In this document: positions 1 through 9,019 of the stretch, in pieces
How the letters are laid out: the number at the start of each line of letters is the position of its first letter
How positions within the stretch are numbered: position 1 is the stretch's first letter
DNA from: Aquabacterium sp029268225
GTDB lineage: Bacteria; Pseudomonadota; Gammaproteobacteria; Burkholderiales; Burkholderiaceae_C
Direction: 5' to 3'
Length of the DNA: 64,000 nucleotides
Assembly: GCF_037482285.1 (NCBI RefSeq)
Contig: NZ_JBBEYB010000003.1
Coordinates: forward strand, 124,001 to 188,000
Translations under genes and position numbers: made by a program
The notes under the pieces: generated by a model
What the model was told of the DNA's origin: nothing
What the model saw: the letters and a program-made list of their open reading frames with translations, nothing else
Database searches by the model: none

Positions 1-751
1 CCGCGAGGTGACCCCGCTGCTCAATGAAATCAATGCCTTGCTGGCCCGTCTGGACCGGGCCTTGTCCCTGGAGCGACAGTTCACGGCCGATGCCTCGCAC
101 GAGCTGCGCACGCCGCTGGCGGCGGCGATGGCGCAAATCGAGGTGGCCCAGGGTGCTGTGGACGACACCCAGCGAGACACCGCGCTGAAGCAGGCCCGTG
201 CGGGACTGACGCGCGCCAACACGCTGACCGAGCAGTTGCTTGCGCTGGCGCGGCTGGATCACCACCTGGATGGCCGACTGGACCGCGCGACACGTGCGGC
301 CTGGCCGGGCTGGCAGCGTGAGCTGGATGTGGCGGAGTTGGTCCGTCAGGAAATGGCCGATCTGGCTCTGATGTCCGTCAAGGCCAATGTGGCCTTGTCG
401 CTGGATGCGCCAGAGCAGCCTTGCCGGGTGGGCGCTCAACCGCAATGGCTGAGTCTGGCCGTGCGCAACGTGCTGGGCAACGCACTGAAGTTCACGCCCC
501 CTGGCGGGCAGGTTCGCGTCACGGTCAGCGAGACGGCCAACGAGGTCTGCGTGGTCGTCCAGGACACGGGCCCTGGCGTGCCGGACGAGATGCTGCCGCA
601 ATTGGGGCGGCGATTTGCCCGGGGCGATCACACCCGTTCGGGCTCAGGCTTGGGCCTGTCTATCGCATCGCGCGTGGCCGAGTTGCATGGGGGAACCTTG
701 CGCTTTGCGTCGGCTCAGGGCCTGACGGTGACGCTGACCCTGCCGAAGTGA
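1..751 (+). CDS. Sensor histidine kinase, C-terminal part (5' end outside window)
   Basis: The reading frame is already open at base 2, so only the C-terminal ~250 residues of a two-component sensor kinase are present. The HisKA phosphoacceptor motif (SHELRTPL, in FTADASHELRTPLAA) lies near the window edge. It is followed by an ATPase domain with an N box (NVLGNALKF), a G1 box (DTGPGVP) and a GSGLGLSI-type G2 box. The protein stops 25 residues after the G2 box, so no receiver domain is fused. The region just before HisKA looks like the end of a HAMP linker, so a membrane receptor upstream is expected. Layout resembles the QseC/PmrB class, whose partner regulator usually lies upstream, out of view. 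Stimulus unknown. Confidence 0.9.
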   Translation, partial: REVTPLLNEINALLARLDRALSLERQFTADASHELRTPLAAAMAQIEVAQGAVDDTQRDTALKQARAGLTRANTLTEQLLALARLDHHLDGRLDRATRAAWPGWQRELDVAELVRQEMADLALMSVKANVALSLDAPEQPCRVGAQPQWLSLAVRNVLGNALKFTPPGGQVRVTVSETANEVCVVVQDTGPGVPDEMLPQLGRRFARGDHTRSGSGLGLSIASRVAELHGGTLRFASAQGLTVTLTLPK

Positions 752-881
752 GCGGCGTACGGCTGTGGCGACAGCGGTCTGAGCAGTCCCACACCTGCGC
801 CCATTTCTTGCGCCAAGCGAAGGGCCGCTGGCAGCAGGCACACACCTTGGTCGGCAGGTCGGCTTTTTTGCGCATGCGCAT
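660..881 (-). CDS. DUF2256 family small cysteine-motif protein
   Basis: A 73-residue frame whose ATG directly follows the photolyase stop (TGA-ATG), with a second ATG two codons later. It begins with a basic KKADLPTK segment, then CACC, then RPFAWRKKW, then CSDRC, the signature order of DUF2256 zinc-ribbon-like proteins. Family members usually have about four more residues (a WDxVxYCS pattern) where this one reads WDCS, so a small in-frame deletion is likely. The last ~30 residues run antisense through the end of the upstream kinase gene and look non-conserved. Translation is probably coupled to the photolyase. Function is unknown; DUF2256 genes often accompany cryptochrome/photolyase genes. 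Family call from motif only. Confidence 0.7.
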   Translation of the reverse strand: MRMRKKADLPTKVCACCQRPFAWRKKWAQVWDCSDRCRHSRTPLTSAGSASPSGPEPTQSARFPHATRPRAMR

Positions 882-2429
882 TCAGAACTCCAGCGTCAGT
901 TGAGTGGTTTCGGCGGGCGCTGTGCTGCGTGATGCACCTCCCAGGTTGCCGCTGCGCCCTGCGGGGCGTTTGCGGGAACCGTGCCGCGCCACGATGGCGG
1001 CCTTGCCCGCTTTCACCTCCGGCTTTGCGCGCAGGCTGTGTAGCCGTGTCTTGGCCGTTCGCGTGGCCTGCTCCAGGTCTACCAGCGGGACAGGGATGTC
1101 CACGCCCACCTGCAGCCCGCAACGCGCCTGCACGTCAGCAGGCATGCGCCAGGGTTCGAACAGCCAGGTCTGGGGCACCTTGCGCATGTAAGGCAGCCAG
1201 CGCCGCACAAAGTGCCCGTGCGGGTCGTGGTCGTGGGCCTGTTTGATCGGGTTGTAGACCCGTGTGGTGTTGATGCCCGTGGTGCCCGATTGCATCTGCA
1301 TCTGGCTCCAGTGGATGCCGGGCTCGTAGTCCAGAAACTGGCGCGCCAGCCACAAGCCCACCGGGCGCCAGTGCAGCCACAGCGGATAGGCCGCTACCGA
1401 CACCAGCATGGCCCGCATGCGGAAGTTCAGCCAGCCGGTGTGGCGCAGCATGGTCACGCAGGCGTCCACCAGCGGCCAGCCGGTGCGGGCCTGCACCAGC
1501 GCCTGAAAGTGCGCCTCGTTCCAGTCGTGCTCGCGCAGGCCGTCGTAGCCGCGGTGCAGATTGCGCCACTCCAGCTCAGGCTCGGATTCCAGCTTCTGGA
1601 CGAAGTGGCAATGCCAGTACAGGCGGCTCACGAAGGCTTGCAGTCCGGCCCGCTGGCGGCTGGCGCTGTCTGGCAAGGTGTGGATTTGATGGCGGGTGGT
1701 CTGCACGACTTCGCGCATGCTCAGGCAGCCGTAGGCCAGGTACGGCGACAGACGCGAGCAGGCGCTCGGGGCCGACAGCGGCGAGGAGATGCCGCCGCGG
1801 TACTGCCCACAGCGGTCGGTCAGGAAGTCTTGCAGCACGGCCAGCCCCTCATGGCGCCCCCCTGGCTGGCGTCGGGGGGGCATCTCATCGGACAAGCCCA
1901 GAGCCTGGGCGGTGGGTGGCGCTGGCTCGGTCCAGGGCAGAGGCATGTCCTGCAGGGTTGGCGCGGGCAGCAGGCCGGCGGCCATGTGGGCTTCCCAATG
2001 ACCTTGCCAGGTGTTGCGGCTCTTCAGGCGCCTGACCACGCCAAACTGGGGCCACTCCTGCCACTGCACGTGGTGGGCGCGGCACCACTGTGCCACGGCC
2101 TTGTCGCGCTGGTAGCTAGGGTCGTTGCCGGTTTCCTCGTGGGCACAAACCCGTGCGAAGGGCGCCAGGGCATGCAGGCGCTCCAGCACGTCCACGACTT
2201 CACCGGTGACGACATTGAGCCGTGCACCCAGCAGGCGCAGCTCACGCGCCAGGTCTCGCAGGCTTTCCTCGATGAAGGCGTGGTGCTGCGCGGCGGCATC
2301 AGGCTGCGCCCACAGGCTGGGTTCGAACACATACAGGCACAGCACCGGCCCACGCTGCGCAGCCTCGCTCAAGGCCCGGTGATCCACCGCCCTGAGGTCT
2401 CGCTTGAACCACACCACGCTGTACGTCAT
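882..2429 (-). CDS. Cryptochrome/deoxyribodipyrimidine photolyase family protein
   Basis: A 515-residue flavoprotein. It starts with MTYSVVWFKRDLR, the classic N-terminal antenna-domain opening of photolyases, which fixes the start at 2429; the open frame upstream has no such homology. The C-terminal FAD-binding domain holds the conserved DACVTMLRHTGWLNFRMR and EPGIHWSQMQMQ stretches. INTTRVYNPIKQ is typical of the proteobacterial class annotated as FAD-binding cryptochrome/photolyase-like proteins. The last ~50 residues are basic and of low complexity (KRPAGRSGN), possibly a nucleic-acid-binding tail. It would act in the cytoplasm as a blue-light DNA-repair enzyme or photoreceptor; sequence alone cannot separate these. 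It forms a two-gene unit with the DUF2256 gene and is divergent from parC. Confidence 0.88.
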   Translation of the reverse strand: MTYSVVWFKRDLRAVDHRALSEAAQRGPVLCLYVFEPSLWAQPDAAAQHHAFIEESLRDLARELRLLGARLNVVTGEVVDVLERLHALAPFARVCAHEETGNDPSYQRDKAVAQWCRAHHVQWQEWPQFGVVRRLKSRNTWQGHWEAHMAAGLLPAPTLQDMPLPWTEPAPPTAQALGLSDEMPPRRQPGGRHEGLAVLQDFLTDRCGQYRGGISSPLSAPSACSRLSPYLAYGCLSMREVVQTTRHQIHTLPDSASRQRAGLQAFVSRLYWHCHFVQKLESEPELEWRNLHRGYDGLREHDWNEAHFQALVQARTGWPLVDACVTMLRHTGWLNFRMRAMLVSVAAYPLWLHWRPVGLWLARQFLDYEPGIHWSQMQMQSGTTGINTTRVYNPIKQAHDHDPHGHFVRRWLPYMRKVPQTWLFEPWRMPADVQARCGLQVGVDIPVPLVDLEQATRTAKTRLHSLRAKPEVKAGKAAIVARHGSRKRPAGRSGNLGGASRSTAPAETTQLTLEF

Positions 2430-2651
2430 GGCGCCGAGGATAGGCAAGGCCACGCGGTGCAGGTTGCACGGTACGGGCTTGAATCGATGCAAAGGCGTGA
2501 CAAGCAGGGGCGCACCTGCGTCGGGCGGCGCAACAGCTGCGGCGAAGACGCCGGGGGGATGCGGCAAAATCAGGGGGATTGACCGGGCGGCACTGTGCGC
2601 CCATCCAGCCCCTACACTTGGTTCCACCTCGTGGAACCTGCCAAAGCGACG

Positions 2652-4979
2652 ATGTCCCAGCAAACGATCGACTTCAACCCACCCCGTGACGACGATGGCA
2701 GCCCATCGCTGACCCTGGCCCATTACGCCGAGCGTGCCTACCTGGAATACGCGCTGAGCGTGGTCAAGGGCCGCGCCTTGCCCGATGTGTGCGACGGCCA
2801 AAAGCCCGTACAGCGTCGCATCCTGTACGCGATGGAGCGCATGGGACTGGGCTTCAGTGGGGCCAACGGGGCCAAGCCGGTCAAGAGCGCCCGGGTGGTG
2901 GGCGATGTGCTGGGCCGCTATCACCCGCACGGTGACACGGCCGCCTACGACGCCATGGTGCGCATGGCGCAAGACTTTGCGCTGCGCTACCCGCTGGTCG
3001 ATGGCCAGGGCAACTTCGGCTCACGCGATGGCGACGGCGCCGCCGCGATGCGTTACACGGAAGCCCGTCTCACGCCGATTTCCCGCCTGCTGCTCGACGA
3101 AATCGACATGGGCACGGTGGACTTCGTGCCCAACTACGACGGCTCGACCGAAGAGCCGCGCCAGTTGCCCGCACGTCTGCCCTTCGTGCTGCTCAACGGT
3201 GCCAGCGGCATCGCCGTGGGCTTGGCCACCGAAATCCCCAGCCACAACCTGCGCGAGGTGGCCTCGGCCGCCGTGGCCCTGATCAAGAACGAGCATCTGC
3301 CCGACTCCGAGCTGTTCGACATCGTTCAAGGCCCTGACTTCCCCGGTGGTGGCCAGATCATCTCCAGTCCGCAAGACATCCAGGATGCCTACCGCAGTGG
3401 CCGGGGTAGCCTGAAGGTGCGCGCCCGCTGGAAGATCGAAGACCTGGCGCGTGGCCAGTGGCAGCTGGTGGTGACCGAACTGCCACACGGCACCAGCTCG
3501 CAAAAGGTGCTCGAAGAGATTGAAGAGCTGACCAACCCCAAGATCAAGTCCGGCAAGAAGGCGCTCACCGCCGAGCAGAACCTGCTCAAGGCCACAGTGC
3601 TGTCGGTGCTGGACGCCGTGCGCGACGAATCGAGCAAGGACGCCCCTGTGCGCCTGGTGTTCGAGCCCAAGACCCGCACCGTGGCGCAGCAGGAGCTGAT
3701 CACCATCTTGCTGGCCCACACCAGCCTGGAAAGCTCGGCCCCGATCAACATGACCATGATCGGCGCAGACGGCAAGCCCACGCAAAAGAGCCTGCGTCAG
3801 ATCCTGAGCGAGTGGATCGGCTTCCGCATGGACACCGTCACCCGTCGCACCCAGCACCGCCTGGGCAAGGTGATGGACCGCATCCACATCCTCGAAGGCC
3901 GTCAACTCGTCTTGCTGAACATCGACGAGGTGATCGCCATCATCCGCAACAGCGACGAGCCCAAGGCCGCGCTGATCGAGCGTTTCAAGCTCTCCGACCG
4001 GCAGGCCGAGGACATCCTGGAAATCCGTCTGCGTCAATTGGCGCGGCTGGAAGCCATCAAGATCGAGCAGGAGCTTTCTGAGTTGCGGGCCGAGCAGGCC
4101 AAGCTGGAGGATATTCTCAACAATCCCGGCGTGCTCAAGCGCACCGTGGTCAAGGAGATCGAGGCCGACGCCAAGCAGTACGGCGACGAGCGCCGCACCT
4201 TGATCCAGGCCGAGAAGCGCGCCGTGGCCGAGGTCAAGGTGCTCGATGAGCCGGTGACCGTGGTCATCAGTGAAAAGGGTTGGGTGCGTGCGCGCACGGG
4301 CCATGGCCACGACCCAGCCGGCTTCGCCTTCAAGGCAGGTGACGGCCTGTATGGCACCTTCGAGTGCCGCACGGTGGACCCGCTCATCGTCATCGGCAAC
4401 AACGGGCGCGTGTACAGCGTGCCGGTGAGTGCCTTGCCGGGTGCGCGTGGCGATGGCCAGCCCATTACGACCATGATCGAGCTGGAGTCCGGTACCCAGC
4501 CGCTGCACTACCTGGCGGGCCAGGTGGACCAGACCGTGCTGCTGGCCAACAGTGGTGGTTTTGGTTTGCTGGCCAAGCTAGGTGACCTGGTGACGCGTCA
4601 GAAGGGTGGCAAGGGCTTCCAGACCTTGGACGAGGGCGACAAGGTGCTGCCGCCGGTACTGGTGCAGCCAGCGCACACCCAGGTGGCGTGTCTGAGCGAA
4701 GATGGCCGCATGCTGGTGTTCGGCTTGGACGAACTGAAGCTGCAGTCCAACGGTGGCCGGGGCCTGACATTGATGGACGTGGACGCCCAGAAGGCGCCGC
4801 TGATTTCAGTGGCGTCGTGCCACAACGGCGCGCGCGTGATCGGCACCACCCGTGGGGCCAAACCCAAGGAAGAGGATGTGCGCAACTCGGCCTATGTCGC
4901 GCACGTGGGCAAGCGTGCCCGCAAGGGCAAGGCCGTGGACGCCTTCCAGAAGGTGTTCAAGGTGCAGGCGCTGGCCTGA
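2652..4979 (+). CDS. parC: DNA topoisomerase IV subunit A
   Basis: A 775-residue type IIA topoisomerase A subunit that with ParE decatenates daughter chromosomes. The start at ATG 2652 (MSQQTIDF) is preferred over an in-frame ATG 19 codons upstream because the ParC N-terminus begins there. The N-terminal breakage-reunion domain shows AERAYLEYALSVV, QKPVQRRILYAM and the catalytic tyrosine at about residue 135 (AAMRYTEARLT). The quinolone-resistance loop reads HGDTAAYDAM, with Thr96 where E. coli has Ser80. The C-terminal half carries the beta-pinwheel repeats. The length fits ParC rather than GyrA (~870). parE is not adjacent. The gene is monocistronic, convergent with the kinase gene 6 bp away. 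Confidence 0.95.
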   Translation: MSQQTIDFNPPRDDDGSPSLTLAHYAERAYLEYALSVVKGRALPDVCDGQKPVQRRILYAMERMGLGFSGANGAKPVKSARVVGDVLGRYHPHGDTAAYDAMVRMAQDFALRYPLVDGQGNFGSRDGDGAAAMRYTEARLTPISRLLLDEIDMGTVDFVPNYDGSTEEPRQLPARLPFVLLNGASGIAVGLATEIPSHNLREVASAAVALIKNEHLPDSELFDIVQGPDFPGGGQIISSPQDIQDAYRSGRGSLKVRARWKIEDLARGQWQLVVTELPHGTSSQKVLEEIEELTNPKIKSGKKALTAEQNLLKATVLSVLDAVRDESSKDAPVRLVFEPKTRTVAQQELITILLAHTSLESSAPINMTMIGADGKPTQKSLRQILSEWIGFRMDTVTRRTQHRLGKVMDRIHILEGRQLVLLNIDEVIAIIRNSDEPKAALIERFKLSDRQAEDILEIRLRQLARLEAIKIEQELSELRAEQAKLEDILNNPGVLKRTVVKEIEADAKQYGDERRTLIQAEKRAVAEVKVLDEPVTVVISEKGWVRARTGHGHDPAGFAFKAGDGLYGTFECRTVDPLIVIGNNGRVYSVPVSALPGARGDGQPITTMIELESGTQPLHYLAGQVDQTVLLANSGGFGLLAKLGDLVTRQKGGKGFQTLDEGDKVLPPVLVQPAHTQVACLSEDGRMLVFGLDELKLQSNGGRGLTLMDVDAQKAPLISVASCHNGARVIGTTRGAKPKEEDVRNSAYVAHVGKRARKGKAVDAFQKVFKVQALA

Positions 4980-4985
4980 CGGCGT

Positions 4986-6404
4986 TCACACCCGCACCAC
5001 GGTGACCGAGCAATCGGCCTCGGCCACCACCTGCGCGCTCACGCTGCCCAGGTAACGCCGCAGCGCCGAGTTGCCGCGCGCACCCATCACGATGTGGTCG
5101 ACCTGGTTTTTGGCGGCAAAGTCGACGATGGCGGCTGCCGTGTCAGGCGCCTCCAGCACATGGAAGGTCAGGCGCTGTTCGTCCAGCCCCAGTTGCTGCT
5201 GCAGCGGGCGGGCCCAGTGCTTGATGTGCACCAGCTGCTGCACATGCAGGCTATTGCCCTCGGCATCCGTGAGAGTGTCCATCGCGATGCGATTGGTCTT
5301 CATCACGCTGACGCAGGCCAGACGGGCGCGGGTTTCGGTCTGCATGATGCGGCGCACCGTGCCCAGCAGCTTCTTGTCAAGTTCGGGTGTGCTGTTCTTG
5401 ACCCCGATGGCCACCATGATGATGGGGCAGCGCTCCACGTGCTGACTCGCGGTGGCGTCGGGCTTGGGCTCGGCACCCACGGCCTTGAACCAGCGCTTGA
5501 AGGTGTCCAGACGGCTCTGCGTGGCCATTTTCTGGGCACGTGCCGTGAGGGCAATCTGCTCGGGATGCTGAAGGTCCAGTGCCAACTGCGCCGCGCTTTG
5601 GTAGCGCTCGTTCGGGTCCACCTCCAGGCAGCGCAAGATCACCTCTTGCAGCCATGGCGGCGTATCGGCGCGGTGCACACGCGGCGGAATCGGGTCGGTG
5701 TACAGGCGCTTGCGCAGGCCCGCCACGGTGGTCGGCTGGCCAAAGGGGCGCTCGCCCGTGGTCAGGTGGTAGAGCATGACCCCCAGTGCGAACAGGTCGC
5801 TGCGGGGGTCGTTGCGGACGAACTGCACCTGCTCGGGGGAGATGTAGGGCCCGGTGCCCATGGGCAGCTCGAACTCTTCTTCCAGCAAGTCGGGCAGGTG
5901 GTCGTGGCGCGACAGGCCGAAGTCCACGAAGACGGCCTCGCCAGAAGGGCGGAACAGGATGTTGCTGGGCTTGACGTCCAGGTGCACCACATGCTGCTTG
6001 TGCAACGCGTGCAGGGCCAAAGCCACCTTCTGGCCGATGTCGGCCACGTCGTCGATGGGCAGCGGGGCCTCGTCCAGTCGCGGGCGCAGCGAGTGCCCCG
6101 GGATGTGCTCCATCACGATGTAGGGGCGGCGCGTAAAGTCACCCTTGGCCACAAAGCGCGGCACATGCGGGCCCTGCAGCATGGGCATCACCATCTGCTC
6201 GACTTCGAAGCCGACGATGGTGGCCGGATCTTCCCCGCCTTTGATGCGGGGGATCTTCATGATCAAGGGCAGGTCACTGGGGCCGTCCACCCGCTCCACG
6301 TCCCACAGCGTGGCCATGCCACCCTGGTGCAGGCGCTCTTTGAGACGGTAGTTGTCGACGAGCGCGCCAGGCTCCAGGCCGCCACCGTTGGCTTCATCGA
6401 CCAT
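4986..6404 (-). CDS. Serine/threonine protein kinase fused to a universal stress protein domain
   Basis: A 472-residue fusion. Residues ~18-290 form a eukaryote-like kinase: glycine-loop HQGGMAT, lysine 50 (IMKIPR), catalytic HLDVKPSNIL with Asp143, DFGLS at 161-165, and the GTGPYISPEQ activation-segment end. Residues ~325-472 form a UspA fold ending in the nucleotide-binding pattern GARGNSALRRYLGSVS followed by VTVVRV. No transmembrane segment is evident, so it should be cytoplasmic. The architecture is recurrent in Burkholderiales, where the USP domain may sense ATP or energy state; that role is inference. The start overlaps the upstream phosphoesterase stop by 11 bp, indicating translational coupling. 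The DFG and HxD residues are intact, so an active kinase is expected. Confidence 0.9.
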   Translation of the reverse strand: MVDEANGGGLEPGALVDNYRLKERLHQGGMATLWDVERVDGPSDLPLIMKIPRIKGGEDPATIVGFEVEQMVMPMLQGPHVPRFVAKGDFTRRPYIVMEHIPGHSLRPRLDEAPLPIDDVADIGQKVALALHALHKQHVVHLDVKPSNILFRPSGEAVFVDFGLSRHDHLPDLLEEEFELPMGTGPYISPEQVQFVRNDPRSDLFALGVMLYHLTTGERPFGQPTTVAGLRKRLYTDPIPPRVHRADTPPWLQEVILRCLEVDPNERYQSAAQLALDLQHPEQIALTARAQKMATQSRLDTFKRWFKAVGAEPKPDATASQHVERCPIIMVAIGVKNSTPELDKKLLGTVRRIMQTETRARLACVSVMKTNRIAMDTLTDAEGNSLHVQQLVHIKHWARPLQQQLGLDEQRLTFHVLEAPDTAAAIVDFAAKNQVDHIVMGARGNSALRRYLGSVSAQVVAEADCSVTVVRV

Positions 6405-7137
6405 GGATCAACCTTTGGGCGTAGCTGACGGGCAACCCGGCATCGACGATGCGCTGGGCGGCCGTGTCATGGTCGTAGGGCACGCGGAAAAACGTGAGGG
6501 TGGCGCTGCCGGTGTCGAAGGTGGCGTAGCACGCTGCGGGATTCCCGTCACGGGGTTGGCCCACGGACCCGGGGATCGCCAGCCAGCGCCGCGCGGGCGA
6601 CAGGCTGATCGGCACCCCATCAACGGGGATGAACTCGCCAGACTTGCCCAGGTTGGACAGGTGATACAGGCACTGCTGGTGGACATGACCACAAAACACA
6701 AAAGGCTGCTGGCTCGCCATCAGGCTACGCGAAGCTTCGGAGCGCCCCTGCAGGTATTCCCAGTGAGCTGGGTTGTGGGCGTTGGCATGGGCCATCAGAC
6801 AAGGGCCCACCTCGGCGGTCAGGGGCAGGGCGGTGAGCCACTCCCTCTGCATCTGGCTAAGCTGAGCGAAGGTCCACTCCAGCGATGGCGCCACGTGTGA
6901 AGACATCTTGCTGGTGGTTTCGGCGCTGAGCGCATCGTCGTGATTACCGCGCACGAGGACCGCGCCCTCGGCTTCGCGTGCCTGGGCAAATTCCACCACC
7001 CAGACCGGGTCGGCGCCGTAGTCGACGTAATCGCCGAGCATGACCAACTGGTCAAAACCTTGCTCTTGCGCGTGCTGCCAGACCGCCTCGACGGCCTGTC
7101 GGTTGGCGTGGAGATCGGACAGCAGGGCGATTTTCAT
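6394..7137 (-). CDS. Metallophosphoesterase family protein
   Basis: A 247-residue calcineurin-like phosphoesterase. It shows the metal-binding series in order: SDLHAN (Asp8, His10), LGDYVDYG, RGNHDDAL, AHANAHN and CGHVHQQ. This YfcE/ApaH-like layout hydrolyses phosphodiesters or phosphoprotein-type substrates using two metal ions in the cytoplasm. It is upstream of, and overlaps by 11 bp, the serine/threonine kinase-USP fusion. A role as the opposing phosphatase is attractive but unproven, since this family is not the PP2C type usually paired with such kinases. No signal peptide is visible. Confidence 0.85.
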   Translation of the reverse strand: MKIALLSDLHANRQAVEAVWQHAQEQGFDQLVMLGDYVDYGADPVWVVEFAQAREAEGAVLVRGNHDDALSAETTSKMSSHVAPSLEWTFAQLSQMQREWLTALPLTAEVGPCLMAHANAHNPAHWEYLQGRSEASRSLMASQQPFVFCGHVHQQCLYHLSNLGKSGEFIPVDGVPISLSPARRWLAIPGSVGQPRDGNPAACYATFDTGSATLTFFRVPYDHDTAAQRIVDAGLPVSYAQRLIHGR

Positions 7138-7224
7138 GGGGAGCTCTCAGACAAGGCGCCCACAGTCTAGCGAGGTCTCGCCTTGTCGTCTGCCCGTATC
7201 TGCCCGGGGGCGTGTGCTTCAGGC

Positions 7225-8790
7225 TCAGAGTTTGAAGACCTGTACCGAGTCGGAAACGACCTTGGCCCGGTCGGCCAGAGAGCTGGAGGCCGCCGCGATC
7301 TGCTCCACCGCAGCGGCATTTTGCTGCGTGATGTTGTCGAGGTTGGTGATCGCGTTGTTGATCTGGGAAATGTCCTGCAACTGCGCGGTCACGCCCTGGC
7401 TGATGGTGTCCACCAGGTGAACCACCTCCGATACCGAGCTCAACGCCTCCTTCATGGTGCCTTGAACGGAGTCAGAGAGCTCGCTGCCTGCCTTGACCTT
7501 CTCGCTGGAGTCGGTGATCAGCTGTTTGACCTCACGTGCCGCGGTGGCCGTGCGTTGGGCCAGAGCCCGAACCTCGGACGCCACCACCGCAAAGCCACGG
7601 CCTTGCTCTCCAGCACGTGCGGCCTCTACCGCTGCGTTGAGCGCGAGGATGTTGGTCTGAAAGGCAATGGAGTCGATCACCTGGATGATGTCGTGGATGC
7701 GCTTGGACGAATCCTCGATCAGGTGCATGGTGCGGGTCAGATCATCGATCGCGAGGCCGCTGCGCTCCGTGATCTGTGTGGTCTGGCGAGCCAGTTCGGC
7801 GGCTTGTTCGGCTGTCGCGGCATTTTGACGCGCCATGCTGGTGATCTGCTCCATCGACGCGGCGGTTTCTTGCAGGTCGGCTGCCTGGGACTCCGTGCGT
7901 GTGGACAGGTCGTGATTGCCCGTGGCGATTTCCTGGGCGGCCACATTCATTTGCTCGACTTCGGTGCGTGCGTCTTGCACCGTGGTCGCCAGGTTGACTT
8001 TGAGCTGATTGAGTGCGCGCGCGAGGCGTCCCATGCCGCCACCGCGTCGGCTGGTGATGTGCACCGTCAAATCGGCTGCGGCCAGGGTGTTCGCTGCGCT
8101 CAACAATTCCCGCAGCGGCTGCGTGGCGACTTGGGCGAACAGGATCTTGGCCGCGACCAAACTGATCAGCCATGAGCCGGCCAGGGCGGCCCAGCCGCCC
8201 GTTCCCAGTGTGCCGCCGCCAGCGGACGATCCCACGGCCAGCGCGATGGTGACCAACACCATGACGCCGAGCGTGAGGCGGTCCGCCATGTCCAGCTGGA
8301 AGGCCCGTGCCAAGCGACCTCCCAGCGAGTTCTTCACGACCAATCCTTGGTGCAGCGTGTGGACCAGTCTGCCTGAGTTGGCCTCGGCTCGCATCAGCGC
8401 GTACAGCCGGGTGGCGGCTTCGACGTGCTCTCTGGAGGGCTGGGTTCGCACCGACATATAGCCCGTGGGCTGGCCATTTTCGAGCAGTGGCGTGACGTTG
8501 GCTTGCACCCAGTAGTAGCGGCCATCTGCACGGCGGTTCTTGACCAACGCTGACCAGGGTTGACCGCTTTTGATGGTGGCCCACATGTCGCGGTAGGCTT
8601 CCGCTGGCATGTCAGGGTGACGGATGATGTTGTGGGGCTGTCCCAGCAACTGCTCGCGCGAGTAGCCACTGACCGGGATGAAGGCAGGGTTGCAATAAAC
8701 AATGTGCCCTTTGAGATCGGTGGTGGACACCAGCGATTCGCCATCGGGGAATGGATACTCTTCGTCCAGGACGGGCAGGTTCAAGCGCAT
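7225..8790 (-). CDS. PAS-domain methyl-accepting chemotaxis protein (Aer-like)
   Basis: A 521-residue energy or redox taxis transducer. An N-terminal PAS domain (~residues 15-115; GYSREQLLGQPHNIIRHPDMP is the Aer-type signature) replaces a periplasmic sensor. It is followed by a hydrophobic hairpin (~165-215) anchoring it in the inner membrane, a HAMP linker, and a full cytoplasmic signalling domain. The hairpin tip is canonical (SIAFQTNILALNAAVEAARAG) with flanking methylation helices. In Aer the PAS domain binds FAD; binding here is inferred. No CheR-tethering pentapeptide ends the protein (it ends VQVFKL). Monocistronic; the nearest chemotaxis-like genes are those inside the urease operon. 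Confidence 0.93.
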   Translation of the reverse strand: MRLNLPVLDEEYPFPDGESLVSTTDLKGHIVYCNPAFIPVSGYSREQLLGQPHNIIRHPDMPAEAYRDMWATIKSGQPWSALVKNRRADGRYYWVQANVTPLLENGQPTGYMSVRTQPSREHVEAATRLYALMRAEANSGRLVHTLHQGLVVKNSLGGRLARAFQLDMADRLTLGVMVLVTIALAVGSSAGGGTLGTGGWAALAGSWLISLVAAKILFAQVATQPLRELLSAANTLAAADLTVHITSRRGGGMGRLARALNQLKVNLATTVQDARTEVEQMNVAAQEIATGNHDLSTRTESQAADLQETAASMEQITSMARQNAATAEQAAELARQTTQITERSGLAIDDLTRTMHLIEDSSKRIHDIIQVIDSIAFQTNILALNAAVEAARAGEQGRGFAVVASEVRALAQRTATAAREVKQLITDSSEKVKAGSELSDSVQGTMKEALSSVSEVVHLVDTISQGVTAQLQDISQINNAITNLDNITQQNAAAVEQIAAASSSLADRAKVVSDSVQVFKL

Positions 8791-9019
8791 GTCAGGCTCC
8801 GATACGCGGCTTCAAGCCCCATCATCGGGGAATGTTAAATTTCTGACATTGTCTCGTTTACCCGCATCTTCGCAAGGTGTGTCCATCATGTGGATATGAT
8901 GAATTTGAAAAAATTGATCAAAAGTTTGGGGAATAATGTGCGTTGCTGCTGCGCACGTGTTCACTTCATCCAGCGCGGCGCGAATCGGGCATGATGTCCG
9001 GCAGTTGCAGAGCTTTCAC

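Noticed and set aside
882..2972. Photolyase reading frame extended upstream to 2972
   Set aside because: The extension runs antisense through parC and has no homology; the family N-terminus begins at 2429.
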